A DNA stretch of 31,459 bases, taken from positions 1 to 31,459 of the IMG/VR virus record IMGVR_UViG_3300031963_000623; one strand, given 5' to 3'. Below are positions 1-7,095 of the stretch, piece after piece. Numbering within the stretch: position 1 is the stretch's first letter; every line of letters starts with the position of its first letter. The notes under the pieces are model-generated. The model searched no databases, was not told the origin of the DNA, and saw only the letters and a list, made by a program, of their open reading frames with translations. Source of the stretch: a virus. Both the position numbers and the translations under genes were made by a program.

Positions 1-643
1 CTATGCGAAACGCACGCCAAAACATGCGAACGCATGCGACGCATCTGCGAACGCATCAAAAAACGGTGCTCCGTCTCCGTCTCCGTCTCCGTCTCCGTCT
101 CCGTCTCCGTCTCCGTCTCCGTCTCCTACGTTATCTTTGTCGGCTGACGCCGACGAGCCCGAGTTGACCCTCGAATCTCCTGCCGATCCGCCACATCTGC
201 CCCCCGCCGGTTCGGACACGAAAAAAAACAAAGGGGCGCGGCAGCGCAATGACGTGCTGGATGCACTGGCCGTAGTCGGAGGCGGTTCCGTGGAGTCGGT
301 TACGGCTCCGATGTGGGGCGAGGCGGCCAAGGCGCTGAAGGATATTCGCGAGGTTTGCCCGGACGTGACAGCCGCAATGATCCGGCAGGCGGCCAGGGTT
401 TACCGCGAGAAGTGGAAGAATGCCACGCTCAGCCCGTCTGCCCTTGCCAAGCACTGGCAGACGTTTGGGCCGCAAAAAAAAGAAGGGGTGGCGCGGTCGC
501 AGGTCATTCAGGAGCCACTAGGATGGCGGATCAAGGCTCAAGAAATAGGCCTTCACTGGGTCGATGACCACACGATGTGGGCGATGCTTGAGCGTCCTGA
601 CAAGGCCCGAATCTACAACGCCATGAAAGGAGCTGCGGCATGA
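1..643 (+). CDS. Replisome-organiser-like replication protein (5' end cut by window)
   Basis: The reading frame beginning at base 2 is open from the window edge, so the true start lies upstream; a TTG at 137 is only an internal option. The visible N-terminal part is low complexity, with nine Pro-Ser pairs encoded by a hexanucleotide repeat. The C-terminal part contains a helical stretch reading MIRQAARVYREKW followed by LSPSALAKHWQTFG, which resembles the C-terminus of phage replication-initiation proteins encoded just before DnaB helicases. By that analogy it would bind the phage origin or load the helicase. The stop overlaps the helicase start (ATGA at 640-643), giving translational coupling. 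No ATPase motif is visible, so a DnaC-type loader is unlikely. The DNA-binding domain, if present, lies outside the window. Function rests on the C-terminal motif and position. Confidence 0.6.
   Translation, partial: YAKRTPKHANACDASANASKNGAPSPSPSPSPSPSPSPSPSPTLSLSADADEPELTLESPADPPHLPPAGSDTKKNKGARQRNDVLDALAVVGGGSVESVTAPMWGEAAKALKDIREVCPDVTAAMIRQAARVYREKWKNATLSPSALAKHWQTFGPQKKEGVARSQVIQEPLGWRIKAQEIGLHWVDDHTMWAMLERPDKARIYNAMKGAAA
71..126 (+). repeat. CCGTCT hexanucleotide tandem repeat
   Basis: Nine perfect copies of CCGTCT plus two further bases. It lies in frame in the replication gene and encodes (Pro-Ser)9, so gain or loss of units changes linker length without a frameshift. Confidence 0.95.
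626..632 (+). promoter_or_regulatory. Shine-Dalgarno site for the helicase gene
   Basis: AAAGGAG followed by a 7-base spacer to the ATG at 640. It is one of the few strong ribosome-binding sites in the window and fixes the helicase start. Confidence 0.7.
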
Positions 644-2232
644 CTCAGGAGGAACTTATCGAGCAGGAGCGCCGCGAGCAGGAGGCGATTGCCAATGATC
701 CGCGGCTCAATATCCGCATGCCAGAGGCTCCCGAGAGCGAGCGATGGCTGTTGTGTATGCTGTTGAACTCACTGGAGGCCGGTGCTCTTGGAGAAATCTG
801 GCACCAGCACGGCCGCCGCATGCGCAATGATTTGTTCCTGCACGAGGGGCGGCGCACGATCTATTTTCTCATCGAAGAGCTGGCGGTTTCCGGTGCCACG
901 GCGGATGTCATCACGTTCACCGGCATGCTGCGGAATCGCAATGAACTCGACATGGTTGGCGGAGCGTCGGAAATCAGTGATTTATTTGCTCTGACGCTGG
1001 TCACGCAGGGCTTGCTGGAGCAGCATCTTGCGACGCTGGAGCAGTTCCGCATGCGGCGCGGCATGTTGAAAGCCTCATGGGCCATGGCCGCGGCAGCCAA
1101 AGACAGCACCGTGGATTGCAAACAAGCGCTGGAGCGTGCGGAGGGCGATTTGTTCAACCTGCACGAGCAGACTTCCAAGCGTGGCACGCGACATATCCGT
1201 GAAGTTTTGCCCGTGGTGGTCGAAGAGATCGACATGGCGTATCAGAACAAAGGCCATATCGCAGGCGGTTTGCAGCTTGGCTTCACCGATCTGGACCGCA
1301 TCACGATGGGATTGAAGACCGGACTGTTTGTCATTGCTGCTAGACCTTCACGAGGAAAGACCGTGCTGGCCTGTCAGATCGCGCTCAATGTCGGCACGGG
1401 GCGCGGGCACTACAAGGAATTTGCTCAGACGCCGGTGCCTGTGCTGTTCTTCTCACTGGAGACAACAGACCGATCCCTTACGCGGCGCATGCTGCTCAAC
1501 GAATGGCAGGTGCCCATTTCCAAGGCTCGCGATGGGATGATGAAGCGTGAGGAACAGCAGAAGATGGGCGAGGCAGTCAAGACATTGGCCCGCAGCCAGA
1601 TCTACCTGCACGAATCCTTTGGCATGAGCATCCAAGAGCTTCGTGCCACGGCCCGCATGCTGATTCAGCGCTTGCCTGAACGGACGGACAAGCTGCCCAA
1701 GTGCATCGTGCTGATCGACTACCTGCAACTTCTGAGTAGCAACACCAAGCGGGCACAGTTGAGCAGGCAGACCGAGATCGCCGAAATCAGCACGGGCCTG
1801 AAGCACCTCGCGCATGAGTTCGACATCCCGGTGATTTCACTAGCCCAGCTCAATCGTGAGGGTGACAAGTCGCGCCCCGGTATGGCAGACCTTCGCGAAA
1901 GCGGCCAGATTGAGCAGGACGCCGATTACATCGGCTTGATCTGCGATGCGCCGGAAGGCTTTGGCGGTGGCGACAATGGCGAAGTGAGCGCCGATGAGTT
2001 CATGGGCTTCGATCTGGCCAAGAACAAAGACGGACCCGTAACCACCGATGGCAACCCGCTCGTGTTCTACTTCGACAAGAGCATCTTCCGCCTCCGCAGT
2101 TGGACGGACAGCCTGTATTCCAACAACCCCAGCAACTACCAAGCGGGCTACCAGCGCGAAACCAAGGCCGTGCAGCGGAAACAAGGCGGCAAGCGCAAAG
2201 ACGATAATTGGGCCGAAGGCCTAACCGAATAA
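640..2232 (+). CDS. dnaB: DnaB-type replicative DNA helicase
   Basis: 530 residues, slightly longer than typical bacterial DnaB. The N-terminal helical domain (about 25-150) has the DnaB pattern ESERWLLCMLLN. The RecA-like domain carries Walker A ARPSRGKT near 234-241 (most DnaB proteins have GRPSMGKT), the strand VLFFSLETT near 270, Walker B IVLIDYLQLL near 355-364, LAQLNR near 401-406 and DLRESGQIEQDAD near 417-429. The family forms a hexameric ring that unwinds DNA 5' to 3' at the fork. Overlap with the preceding replication gene and a strong Shine-Dalgarno site suggest coupled expression. No primase or polymerase follows, so the phage probably recruits host replication enzymes. The basic C-terminal tail (about 505-525) may contact DNA or a partner. 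Confidence 0.95.
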   Translation: MTQEELIEQERREQEAIANDPRLNIRMPEAPESERWLLCMLLNSLEAGALGEIWHQHGRRMRNDLFLHEGRRTIYFLIEELAVSGATADVITFTGMLRNRNELDMVGGASEISDLFALTLVTQGLLEQHLATLEQFRMRRGMLKASWAMAAAAKDSTVDCKQALERAEGDLFNLHEQTSKRGTRHIREVLPVVVEEIDMAYQNKGHIAGGLQLGFTDLDRITMGLKTGLFVIAARPSRGKTVLACQIALNVGTGRGHYKEFAQTPVPVLFFSLETTDRSLTRRMLLNEWQVPISKARDGMMKREEQQKMGEAVKTLARSQIYLHESFGMSIQELRATARMLIQRLPERTDKLPKCIVLIDYLQLLSSNTKRAQLSRQTEIAEISTGLKHLAHEFDIPVISLAQLNREGDKSRPGMADLRESGQIEQDADYIGLICDAPEGFGGGDNGEVSADEFMGFDLAKNKDGPVTTDGNPLVFYFDKSIFRLRSWTDSLYSNNPSNYQAGYQRETKAVQRKQGGKRKDDNWAEGLTE

Positions 2233-2266
2233 GTTTCAACTCCCAAACACCACACCCACACACATC

Positions 2267-2665
2267 ATGGCCAATAAACTCAACGCCTATCTCGACCTTG
2301 CCAAGCTGCAAGGTGCCTATCGTCTGCGCCTCAAAGGCAAAGACTGCATTGTGATTAACCTCGACGAAGCCCGCGCGAAGCCATCGCCCAAAAATGCGGA
2401 GCGCGTTTACCTCTCGCTTTCACTCGTGCCAAATCGCGACGGCAAAGACGACTTTGGAAACACCCACTGGATCTGCGAGCCCACGACCAAAGCCGAGCGC
2501 GAAAGCGCCAATCCGCCCAAGTTCCCGATTCTCGGCAATGCCCGCGAGTATGACGACCACGGCGGCAGCCAGCGCACCGCGCGCCCCGCCGCAGGCTCGC
2601 CCGTGACCAGCGGCAGCGAGGCACCCATGGCCGACGGCATGGAAGACGATGACATTCCGTTTTGA
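2267..2665 (+). CDS. Putative single-stranded-DNA-associated protein with SSB-type acidic tip
   Basis: 132 residues. The first 90 or so are mixed beta-rich sequence that I do not recognise as a canonical OB fold. Residues about 95-120 form a Gly/Ala/Pro/Ser linker, and the protein ends in MEDDDIPF. That acidic DDxIPF ending is the hallmark of bacterial SSB proteins, where it docks replication and repair partners. A location right after the helicase supports a role as the phage SSB or as a protein that imitates the SSB tip to recruit host partners. The leader before the ATG is A/C-rich with no Shine-Dalgarno match. Tip and position are seen; single-strand binding is inferred. Confidence 0.6.
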   Translation: MANKLNAYLDLAKLQGAYRLRLKGKDCIVINLDEARAKPSPKNAERVYLSLSLVPNRDGKDDFGNTHWICEPTTKAERESANPPKFPILGNAREYDDHGGSQRTARPAAGSPVTSGSEAPMADGMEDDDIPF

Positions 2666-2725
2666 ACTGTGAGGGAAATGCACACAACGATGAGATGACG
2701 AGCCCCCACAACAAAGCAAAAAGCC

Positions 2726-2995
2726 ATGAGTGACCAGACACCTACCCCAGAGCCAAAAGACCCTGATGCTCCAAGCCGCTGTGGGGGTCGTCGTCCATCG
2801 CCTGGTTCTCCGATTCCGGCGCTTGAATCGTCTGTTTTGAATATCGGAACCGCTGTCAATGATTGCGAATGGGCAAAATCAAAGTGGATCGACGGCGAAT
2901 GGGATGACTGCGTGATGTGGATCAATAACGCCATCAGCCAGCTTGAATCCGCGCGTTCAAAAATCCAAGCGCACCAAAAAGAGGAGAACAGTTGA
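2726..2995 (+). CDS. Small hypothetical protein
   Basis: 89 residues, not recognised. The N-terminal 35 residues are Pro/Ser-rich and probably disordered. The C-terminal half (WAKSKWIDGEWDDCVMWINN then an amphipathic helix ending in KIQAHQKEENS) looks like a short helical hairpin. It lies between the replication block and the terminase on the same strand. No signal peptide, membrane segment or metal site is seen. Codon pattern and intact same-strand packing support it as real. Confidence 0.5.
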   Translation: MSDQTPTPEPKDPDAPSRCGGRRPSPGSPIPALESSVLNIGTAVNDCEWAKSKWIDGEWDDCVMWINNAISQLESARSKIQAHQKEENS

Positions 2996-3023
2996 ATTAA
3001 CCCCACCGCTATTCTGAGTTAAC

Positions 3024-4970
3024 ATGACAAACCCAGACACCCAGCTCGTCATTGAAGCCCTGCATGCAGGGCAGGAGGCGCATCCGGTCATTGAGCCGTT
3101 GGCGTTGGATGAGTTGCTGGTGCTGGGCGAGGAAGGCGCGGCGGAGGCGGTGGCGGCGCGGGCGGATGCGATCCGCGAGATGGCGGAGCAGCCGTTGGAT
3201 CATGGCTGGGTGCCGCAGGATTGGTGGTTGTTCCTGCTGGAGCTGTGCCGGAAACGGCTGGAGCATCCAGGGCGTGTGCTGGAGGTGCTCGTCAGCGGCG
3301 GGATTCGTGCGGGCAAAACGCATGTGGCGGCCTCGCTGGCGGTGCAGCATTGGAAGCATGCGCAAAAGGCCACGGTGTTTTGCATGTCGAGGCGCGAGGA
3401 GGACTCACAAAATCTTCAGCAAAAGCCCATCGAGTCCTTTTTGCCGCCCGAGGCGCTCGGCGGTGCAGCGGGCAAGATCAAGCAGGACAAGCACCAGAAG
3501 GCGAAGTTCAGTGGCGGCAAGTTCACGGACAACCAGTTCAGCCGCTACCTCATCGTCACCGGGGCCAATGGCGAGCGCTACACCGGCGGCGGCATGGTGC
3601 AGTTTCGCTTCTTCACGCAGGAACTGGAGAGCTTCCGAGGCTACGCGCTCACGTTTGTGTGGTCGGACGAAGGCATTCCCGTCGATCACGTCAAGGCGCT
3701 CAAAGATCGTCTTGCGTCGCGAGCCATCGAAACGCAGCGCGATGAGCACCGGAAGCAAATGCTTGCCCTCGAAAGCTACCTCGTGCCGCTGGCCGACGGT
3801 GTGCCCGGTGCCAAACGGCCGCATGGCGAGCTGCTGGGGGCGCTCATGCACGGCGTGCATCTCATCACCTACACGCCGGAGGAAGGCTTCACGCCCACCG
3901 TGCGCTACTTCATGCAGGGCGCGGTGAAGCCCGACAAGTTCAAGGTCATCGCCCCCGAGCTGGCGGCAAAGGGCGGCTGCAAAGATCCGCGTGTGCCGAA
4001 GATCGCGTATCCGCTGGAGCCAACGCGGTTGGTTTGCTACCTGCACACCGCCGCGAACAAATACGTCAACGTCTATCCCCAACTTTCCAAGGACTACGCC
4101 GGAGCCGATGAGAAGACCATCCGCATCAAGCTCTACGGCGACGCCGAGGCGGCGAGCCGCAGTGAATTCGAGGCCGTGTGGAAACCGGAGCAGCATCTGT
4201 GCGATTGGAAGGATCTGCCGCGTGATGGCACGCTCTACGAGATCATCGACGGCGCAGAGGCGAAGCCGTTCTTCATCGGCTGGTTCATTGTCGATCCGAT
4301 GGGCCGGTTCTGGCAAGCGCAGGAATGGCCGTGCGAAAGCATCGCCATCGACGACATGATGCCCGGCCCGTGGGCTGTGATGTCCGAAAAGGACCGCATG
4401 AACGGCGACGAAGGCCCGGCGCAGAAGCTGCGGCTCGGTTGGAACTTCGAGCAGTATGCCGAGCTGGTGTGGCAGATGCGGCATCGCCTGCTGGAGAAAA
4501 TGAAAGAAACCGGCGGCGAGTGGCAGGGGCGCGTCGTTCAGCATCCCGTCAAAAGCGGCGATGCCCTTCTGTGCGCCGAGCCCTTCGAGACGTATGGCGA
4601 TCCTCGCTGGAGCCAGTGGAAGAGCGGAGCCACCGGAGCAACGATTCAGCAGGAGTTCTACGATCTGCCCAATGGCTTCACCATCCTCGTGCCCGATGGC
4701 GTGCGCGTGCAGGAAGGCCTGGCGCTGGTGCGCGATGCCTTTGCCACCACGATCCTGATGCAGCCCAAAGCTCGCGTGAACCGCGAATGCACCAACACCA
4801 TCTTCGGCCTGCAAAACTTCACCATTCCCGACTACGCCGAGCAGACCAAACGCAAGGACGAAGCCTGCAAAGACCCCGTGGATGTGTGGCGCTATTTCTG
4901 CCTCGCTGGGCCACGGCATTTGAATCGCGACCGCTTGAAGCGCAGGCCGGAGCAGGAATTTGGCTATTGA
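3024..4970 (+). CDS. terL: Terminase large subunit (DNA-packaging ATPase/nuclease)
   Basis: 648 residues, long for a large terminase. An N-terminal extension of about 85 residues precedes Walker A GGIRAGKT at about 92-99. The strand LTFVWSDEGIP at about 209-219 supplies Walker B with the catalytic Asp-Glu pair. The segment FFIGWFIVDPMGRFWQAQEWP near 415-435 fits the start of the RNase H-like nuclease domain, with FIVD as a candidate metal ligand. Large terminases couple ATP hydrolysis to pumping DNA into the procapsid and cut the concatemer. No classical small terminase lies immediately upstream; the possible DNA-binding protein at 5422-5856 is one candidate partner and the partial minus-strand gene at the right end is another. 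Confidence 0.9.
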   Translation: MTNPDTQLVIEALHAGQEAHPVIEPLALDELLVLGEEGAAEAVAARADAIREMAEQPLDHGWVPQDWWLFLLELCRKRLEHPGRVLEVLVSGGIRAGKTHVAASLAVQHWKHAQKATVFCMSRREEDSQNLQQKPIESFLPPEALGGAAGKIKQDKHQKAKFSGGKFTDNQFSRYLIVTGANGERYTGGGMVQFRFFTQELESFRGYALTFVWSDEGIPVDHVKALKDRLASRAIETQRDEHRKQMLALESYLVPLADGVPGAKRPHGELLGALMHGVHLITYTPEEGFTPTVRYFMQGAVKPDKFKVIAPELAAKGGCKDPRVPKIAYPLEPTRLVCYLHTAANKYVNVYPQLSKDYAGADEKTIRIKLYGDAEAASRSEFEAVWKPEQHLCDWKDLPRDGTLYEIIDGAEAKPFFIGWFIVDPMGRFWQAQEWPCESIAIDDMMPGPWAVMSEKDRMNGDEGPAQKLRLGWNFEQYAELVWQMRHRLLEKMKETGGEWQGRVVQHPVKSGDALLCAEPFETYGDPRWSQWKSGATGATIQQEFYDLPNGFTILVPDGVRVQEGLALVRDAFATTILMQPKARVNRECTNTIFGLQNFTIPDYAEQTKRKDEACKDPVDVWRYFCLAGPRHLNRDRLKRRPEQEFGY

Positions 4971-4994
4971 GCCGCAACGCAAGACAATCAGACC

Positions 4995-5282
4995 ATGAGC
5001 ATCACCATTGATCAAATCACCCTAGACACACCTGTCGATGACGGGCTTGTCGCCCTTTCAGCGTATGGCAAGCCTCGTTTGTCCCGAATGGATAAAGGCT
5101 GGCTGTGCAGTGTCGAAGTGCATTCTTCGGCCAAGGGCGCATCCATCGACGTGCGATCTGAATTTAACTGTCAGACGCCCAAACAGGCCATGCTGCAATG
5201 CTGCGTGCGCTTGCATGATCTCGTCACCAGCATCACCGCTGCTGCGCAGTCGGCTGGTGGATTGGCTTTTCCTCAATCTTAA
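4995..5282 (+). CDS. Small hypothetical protein
   Basis: 95 residues, not recognised. It starts MSITIDQITLD and looks like a small alpha/beta protein, with strands around KGWLCSVEVHSS and a C-terminal helix containing MLQCCVRLHDLV. Three cysteines are present but do not form a clear metal site. The next gene starts with the same MSITID peptide and near-identical DNA around its ATG, suggesting a duplicated 5' end. It lies 24 bases after the terminase stop. Confidence 0.5.
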   Translation: MSITIDQITLDTPVDDGLVALSAYGKPRLSRMDKGWLCSVEVHSSAKGASIDVRSEFNCQTPKQAMLQCCVRLHDLVTSITAAAQSAGGLAFPQS

Positions 5283-5294
5283 CCCCATCATCGC

Positions 5295-5417
5295 ATGAGC
5301 ATCACCATCGATTTATCAGAAATCAACTTTGGCCTTGGCTGCATGTGGCTTGCGGCGGGCTTCATCATTGGCTGCGCGTTCCTCGCCAGCGGCCTGTCGC
5401 AAATCGGAAAACAATAA
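5295..5417 (+). CDS. Short single-pass membrane peptide (40 residues)
   Basis: An uninterrupted 40-codon frame from ATG 5295 to TAA 5415-5417. After MSITIDLSEI it has one hydrophobic stretch (about 11-33, containing MWLAAGFIIGCAFLA) and a short polar end SQIGKQ, so it should be a single transmembrane peptide. It sits in the 139-base space between two same-strand genes and leaves only 4 bases before the next ATG, as expected for a real packed phage gene. The N-terminal six residues match the gene upstream. Function unknown; such peptides can be holin-like or superinfection-related, but nothing here decides that. Confidence 0.5.
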   Translation: MSITIDLSEINFGLGCMWLAAGFIIGCAFLASGLSQIGKQ

Positions 5418-5421
5418 TCCT

Positions 5422-5856
5422 ATGACCACCACCACCACCGACACTCCCACCACCACGCCCGAGGCCGTTTTGGCTGCGCGGCTGAATGTGCCTCGTGAAT
5501 CCTTCAAGCAATGGCGCGAGAGCGGTGCGTTGCAGGAGGCGATTCATTACCTCAAAGATGGCCGCGCTTACCACGTCACCGCCGAGGGCGAGGCGGAGGT
5601 GCTGCGGCTCATCGGCCTGCAAACCGCGCCCCCGGCTCCGGTGAAGATCGCCGTGCTGGCGCAGGCGGCGGGTGCCATGCCGCGCATCCTGCGTTGCAAG
5701 CCCGCCGATGGTGGTGCCATGGTCAGCGTGCGCCTCACCGGCCCTCGCGTGTTTGCCTCGCAATTCCGTCGCAACATGCGCCTCGAAGTCACGCCCACCG
5801 ATGTGGCAGGCATCTTCGAGTATGACGGCCCTGTTCCCCGCAAAACCCGCATTTAA
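5422..5856 (+). CDS. Putative helix-turn-helix DNA-binding protein (possible small terminase)
   Basis: 144 residues from ATG 5422, chosen because it follows the upstream stop by 4 bases; an upstream in-frame start at 5329 would overlap the membrane peptide in another frame. A Thr-rich start (MTTTTTDTPTTT) precedes AVLAARLNVPRESFKQWRESGAL, which reads as a helix-turn-helix, then GRAYHVTAEGEAEVLRLI, reminiscent of the wing of MerR/Nu1-type domains. The second half (about 85-144) is beta-rich and basic. A position two genes after the large terminase makes a packaging recognition role conceivable. Both the helix-turn-helix call and the role are inferred. Confidence 0.5.
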   Translation: MTTTTTDTPTTTPEAVLAARLNVPRESFKQWRESGALQEAIHYLKDGRAYHVTAEGEAEVLRLIGLQTAPPAPVKIAVLAQAAGAMPRILRCKPADGGAMVSVRLTGPRVFASQFRRNMRLEVTPTDVAGIFEYDGPVPRKTRI

Positions 5857-5874
5857 CCACCACATCACCACTCC

Positions 5875-6486
5875 ATGACCACCAAACCCATCTTTTACCC
5901 CATCATTGACAACGGCATGGGCCTTTCCGTCACTGGCTGGGCCGTCAGCATGATGGCGGCGCTGCAAGGCCAAAGCGTTTTCTGCCATCTCAGCACACCG
6001 TATCCAGGCTATGCCATGGACATTGCCACCAAACAGTTCCTCGAAAGCGATTGCGAGGAAATGATCGTCATCGACACCGATCTCGTGTTCAAGCCGCAGG
6101 ACCTCGCGCACCTGCGGGAACATGATGAGCCGCTGGTGTTCGGGCTTTACTCCAAGCGCACCGTCAAGTTTGACCCGCCCGTGGTGCCCATCGTTGGGCA
6201 GGAAAACCCGGCGCTTCAGCCCGGCGTCTTGTGGGAGGTGCAGAAGACCGCCCGCGGCTTCATGCGTGTGCATCGCAGCGTCTTCGAGACGATGCGCCCG
6301 CATGTGAAGCTCATGGAAAACACTGAGTTTGGCAGCATGCACTGCTACTGGCCCACTTCCTACGACGGCACCAGCGAGGACTTCGCCTTCTGCGCCAAGT
6401 GGCGCGAGCTCGGCGGTCGCGTGCTCATCGACAAACGCGTGTTCGTCGGCCACGTCGGTCAGGCGAAGTTTCCGATCATGAAGTGA
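5875..6486 (+). CDS. GT-A fold glycosyltransferase
   Basis: 203 residues. It has the shape of small phage glycosyltransferases: an N-terminal nucleotide-binding region, the strand EEMIVIDTDLVF with a DxD metal/sugar-nucleotide motif (Asp67, Asp69), a central acceptor region, and TSEDFAFC near 166-173 giving the acidic catalytic motif, followed by VFVGHVG with a candidate metal-binding His near 193. The family transfers a sugar from a nucleotide sugar to protein, DNA or glycan. A place between packaging and portal genes suggests modification of a virion protein or of phage DNA. It is distinct from the second glycosyltransferase at 19470. The leader is A/C-rich with no Shine-Dalgarno. Confidence 0.75.
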   Translation: MTTKPIFYPIIDNGMGLSVTGWAVSMMAALQGQSVFCHLSTPYPGYAMDIATKQFLESDCEEMIVIDTDLVFKPQDLAHLREHDEPLVFGLYSKRTVKFDPPVVPIVGQENPALQPGVLWEVQKTARGFMRVHRSVFETMRPHVKLMENTEFGSMHCYWPTSYDGTSEDFAFCAKWRELGGRVLIDKRVFVGHVGQAKFPIMK

Positions 6487-6493
6487 TCCTTGT

Positions 6494-6847
6494 ATGAACT
6501 CAGACCTTGGAACCTATCACATCCGCGTGCAATTCACCAACGGCACGGGTTATCTGTGCGTCGTGCAAACCGGCAGGCGCTACACGGAGGGCGCTCAAGG
6601 CTGCCATCCCTTGGATGCGGAGGCGATTTTGCCGCCGTTCACCAACGAGGAGGAATTGTTTTCTGCGCTCAAGTATCAGCATCTTGAGGGCAATCACTCG
6701 TGCGATTGCAATCGCTTGTCGTTTTTGGCGTCTGTGGCTGGACAACCGCTAACAGAATCGCCGCCTTGTGGGCACACGCTTGAACTTCAAACGCTCACGG
6801 CTATTCGCCCCGATGGCACAGAGCATCTCTTGTGGAAACAGCCATGA
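6494..6847 (+). CDS. Cys/His-containing hypothetical protein
   Basis: 117 residues, not recognised. The N-terminal half looks beta-rich (YHIRVQFTNGTGYLCVVQTG). The middle has HSCDCNR and later CGH, so Cys and His residues cluster enough for a possible metal site, though the spacing is not a standard zinc ribbon. It follows the glycosyltransferase by 7 bases and overlaps the next gene by ATGA at 6844-6847. No membrane segment. Confidence 0.5.
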   Translation: MNSDLGTYHIRVQFTNGTGYLCVVQTGRRYTEGAQGCHPLDAEAILPPFTNEEELFSALKYQHLEGNHSCDCNRLSFLASVAGQPLTESPPCGHTLELQTLTAIRPDGTEHLLWKQP

Positions 6848-7095
6848 AACTCCTCCTTTCCTACTCCCAAGTCTTTGAAGAACTCACGGCGTGCGGCCTG
6901 CGGTATCGTGAGGCGGAAAGCGTGCTGGCGCGGCGGGACTTGCTGCCGCCGCATCCGCATGGGCTGCATTCGCACCGCCGCTGGCTGCGGCAAACAGTGA
7001 TTGACTTTTGCGCGGAAGTGCAAAAGGGTGGCATTGCCCTTGGGGAAGGGTGCGTTCGAGGCGGTTCACAGAGCACTGTGAACTCCTGCCCGTAA
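6844..7095 (+). CDS. Small hypothetical protein, possible helix-turn-helix
   Basis: 83 residues from ATG 6844, which overlaps the upstream stop; an in-frame ATG at 6832 is less likely. SYSQVFEELTACGL followed by YREAESVLARRDLLPP suggests two or three helices, possibly a small DNA-binding fold, but this is weak. The last 20 or so codons cover a perfect inverted repeat (7064-7083), so the C-terminus (GGSQSTVNSCP) looks like read-through into a hairpin element. The stop overlaps the portal start as TAATG. Confidence 0.45.
   Translation: MKLLLSYSQVFEELTACGLRYREAESVLARRDLLPPHPHGLHSHRRWLRQTVIDFCAEVQKGGIALGEGCVRGGSQSTVNSCP
7064..7083. repeat. Perfect 8-bp hairpin, REP-like
   Basis: GTTCACAG, loop AGCA, then CTGTGAAC, followed by TCC. 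It overlaps the end of the small gene and lies 11 bases before the portal ATG. It resembles the other short hairpins in this window that end in CTCC and could limit translation or mark a repeat family. Confidence 0.7.

Noticed and set aside
1-330. Minus-strand frame with Asp-Gly repeats
   Set aside because: It is the reverse reading of the CCGTCT repeat; the + frame continues into a replication-type C-terminus coupled to dnaB.
3405-5015. Long minus-strand frame (536 codons)
   Set aside because: It lies fully opposite the terminase gene, has no recognisable domains, and is a common by-product of GC-rich codon use on the other strand. The same applies to the long minus frames at 5365-6453, 8469-9443, 9709-10869, 11035-11979 and 12878-14038.
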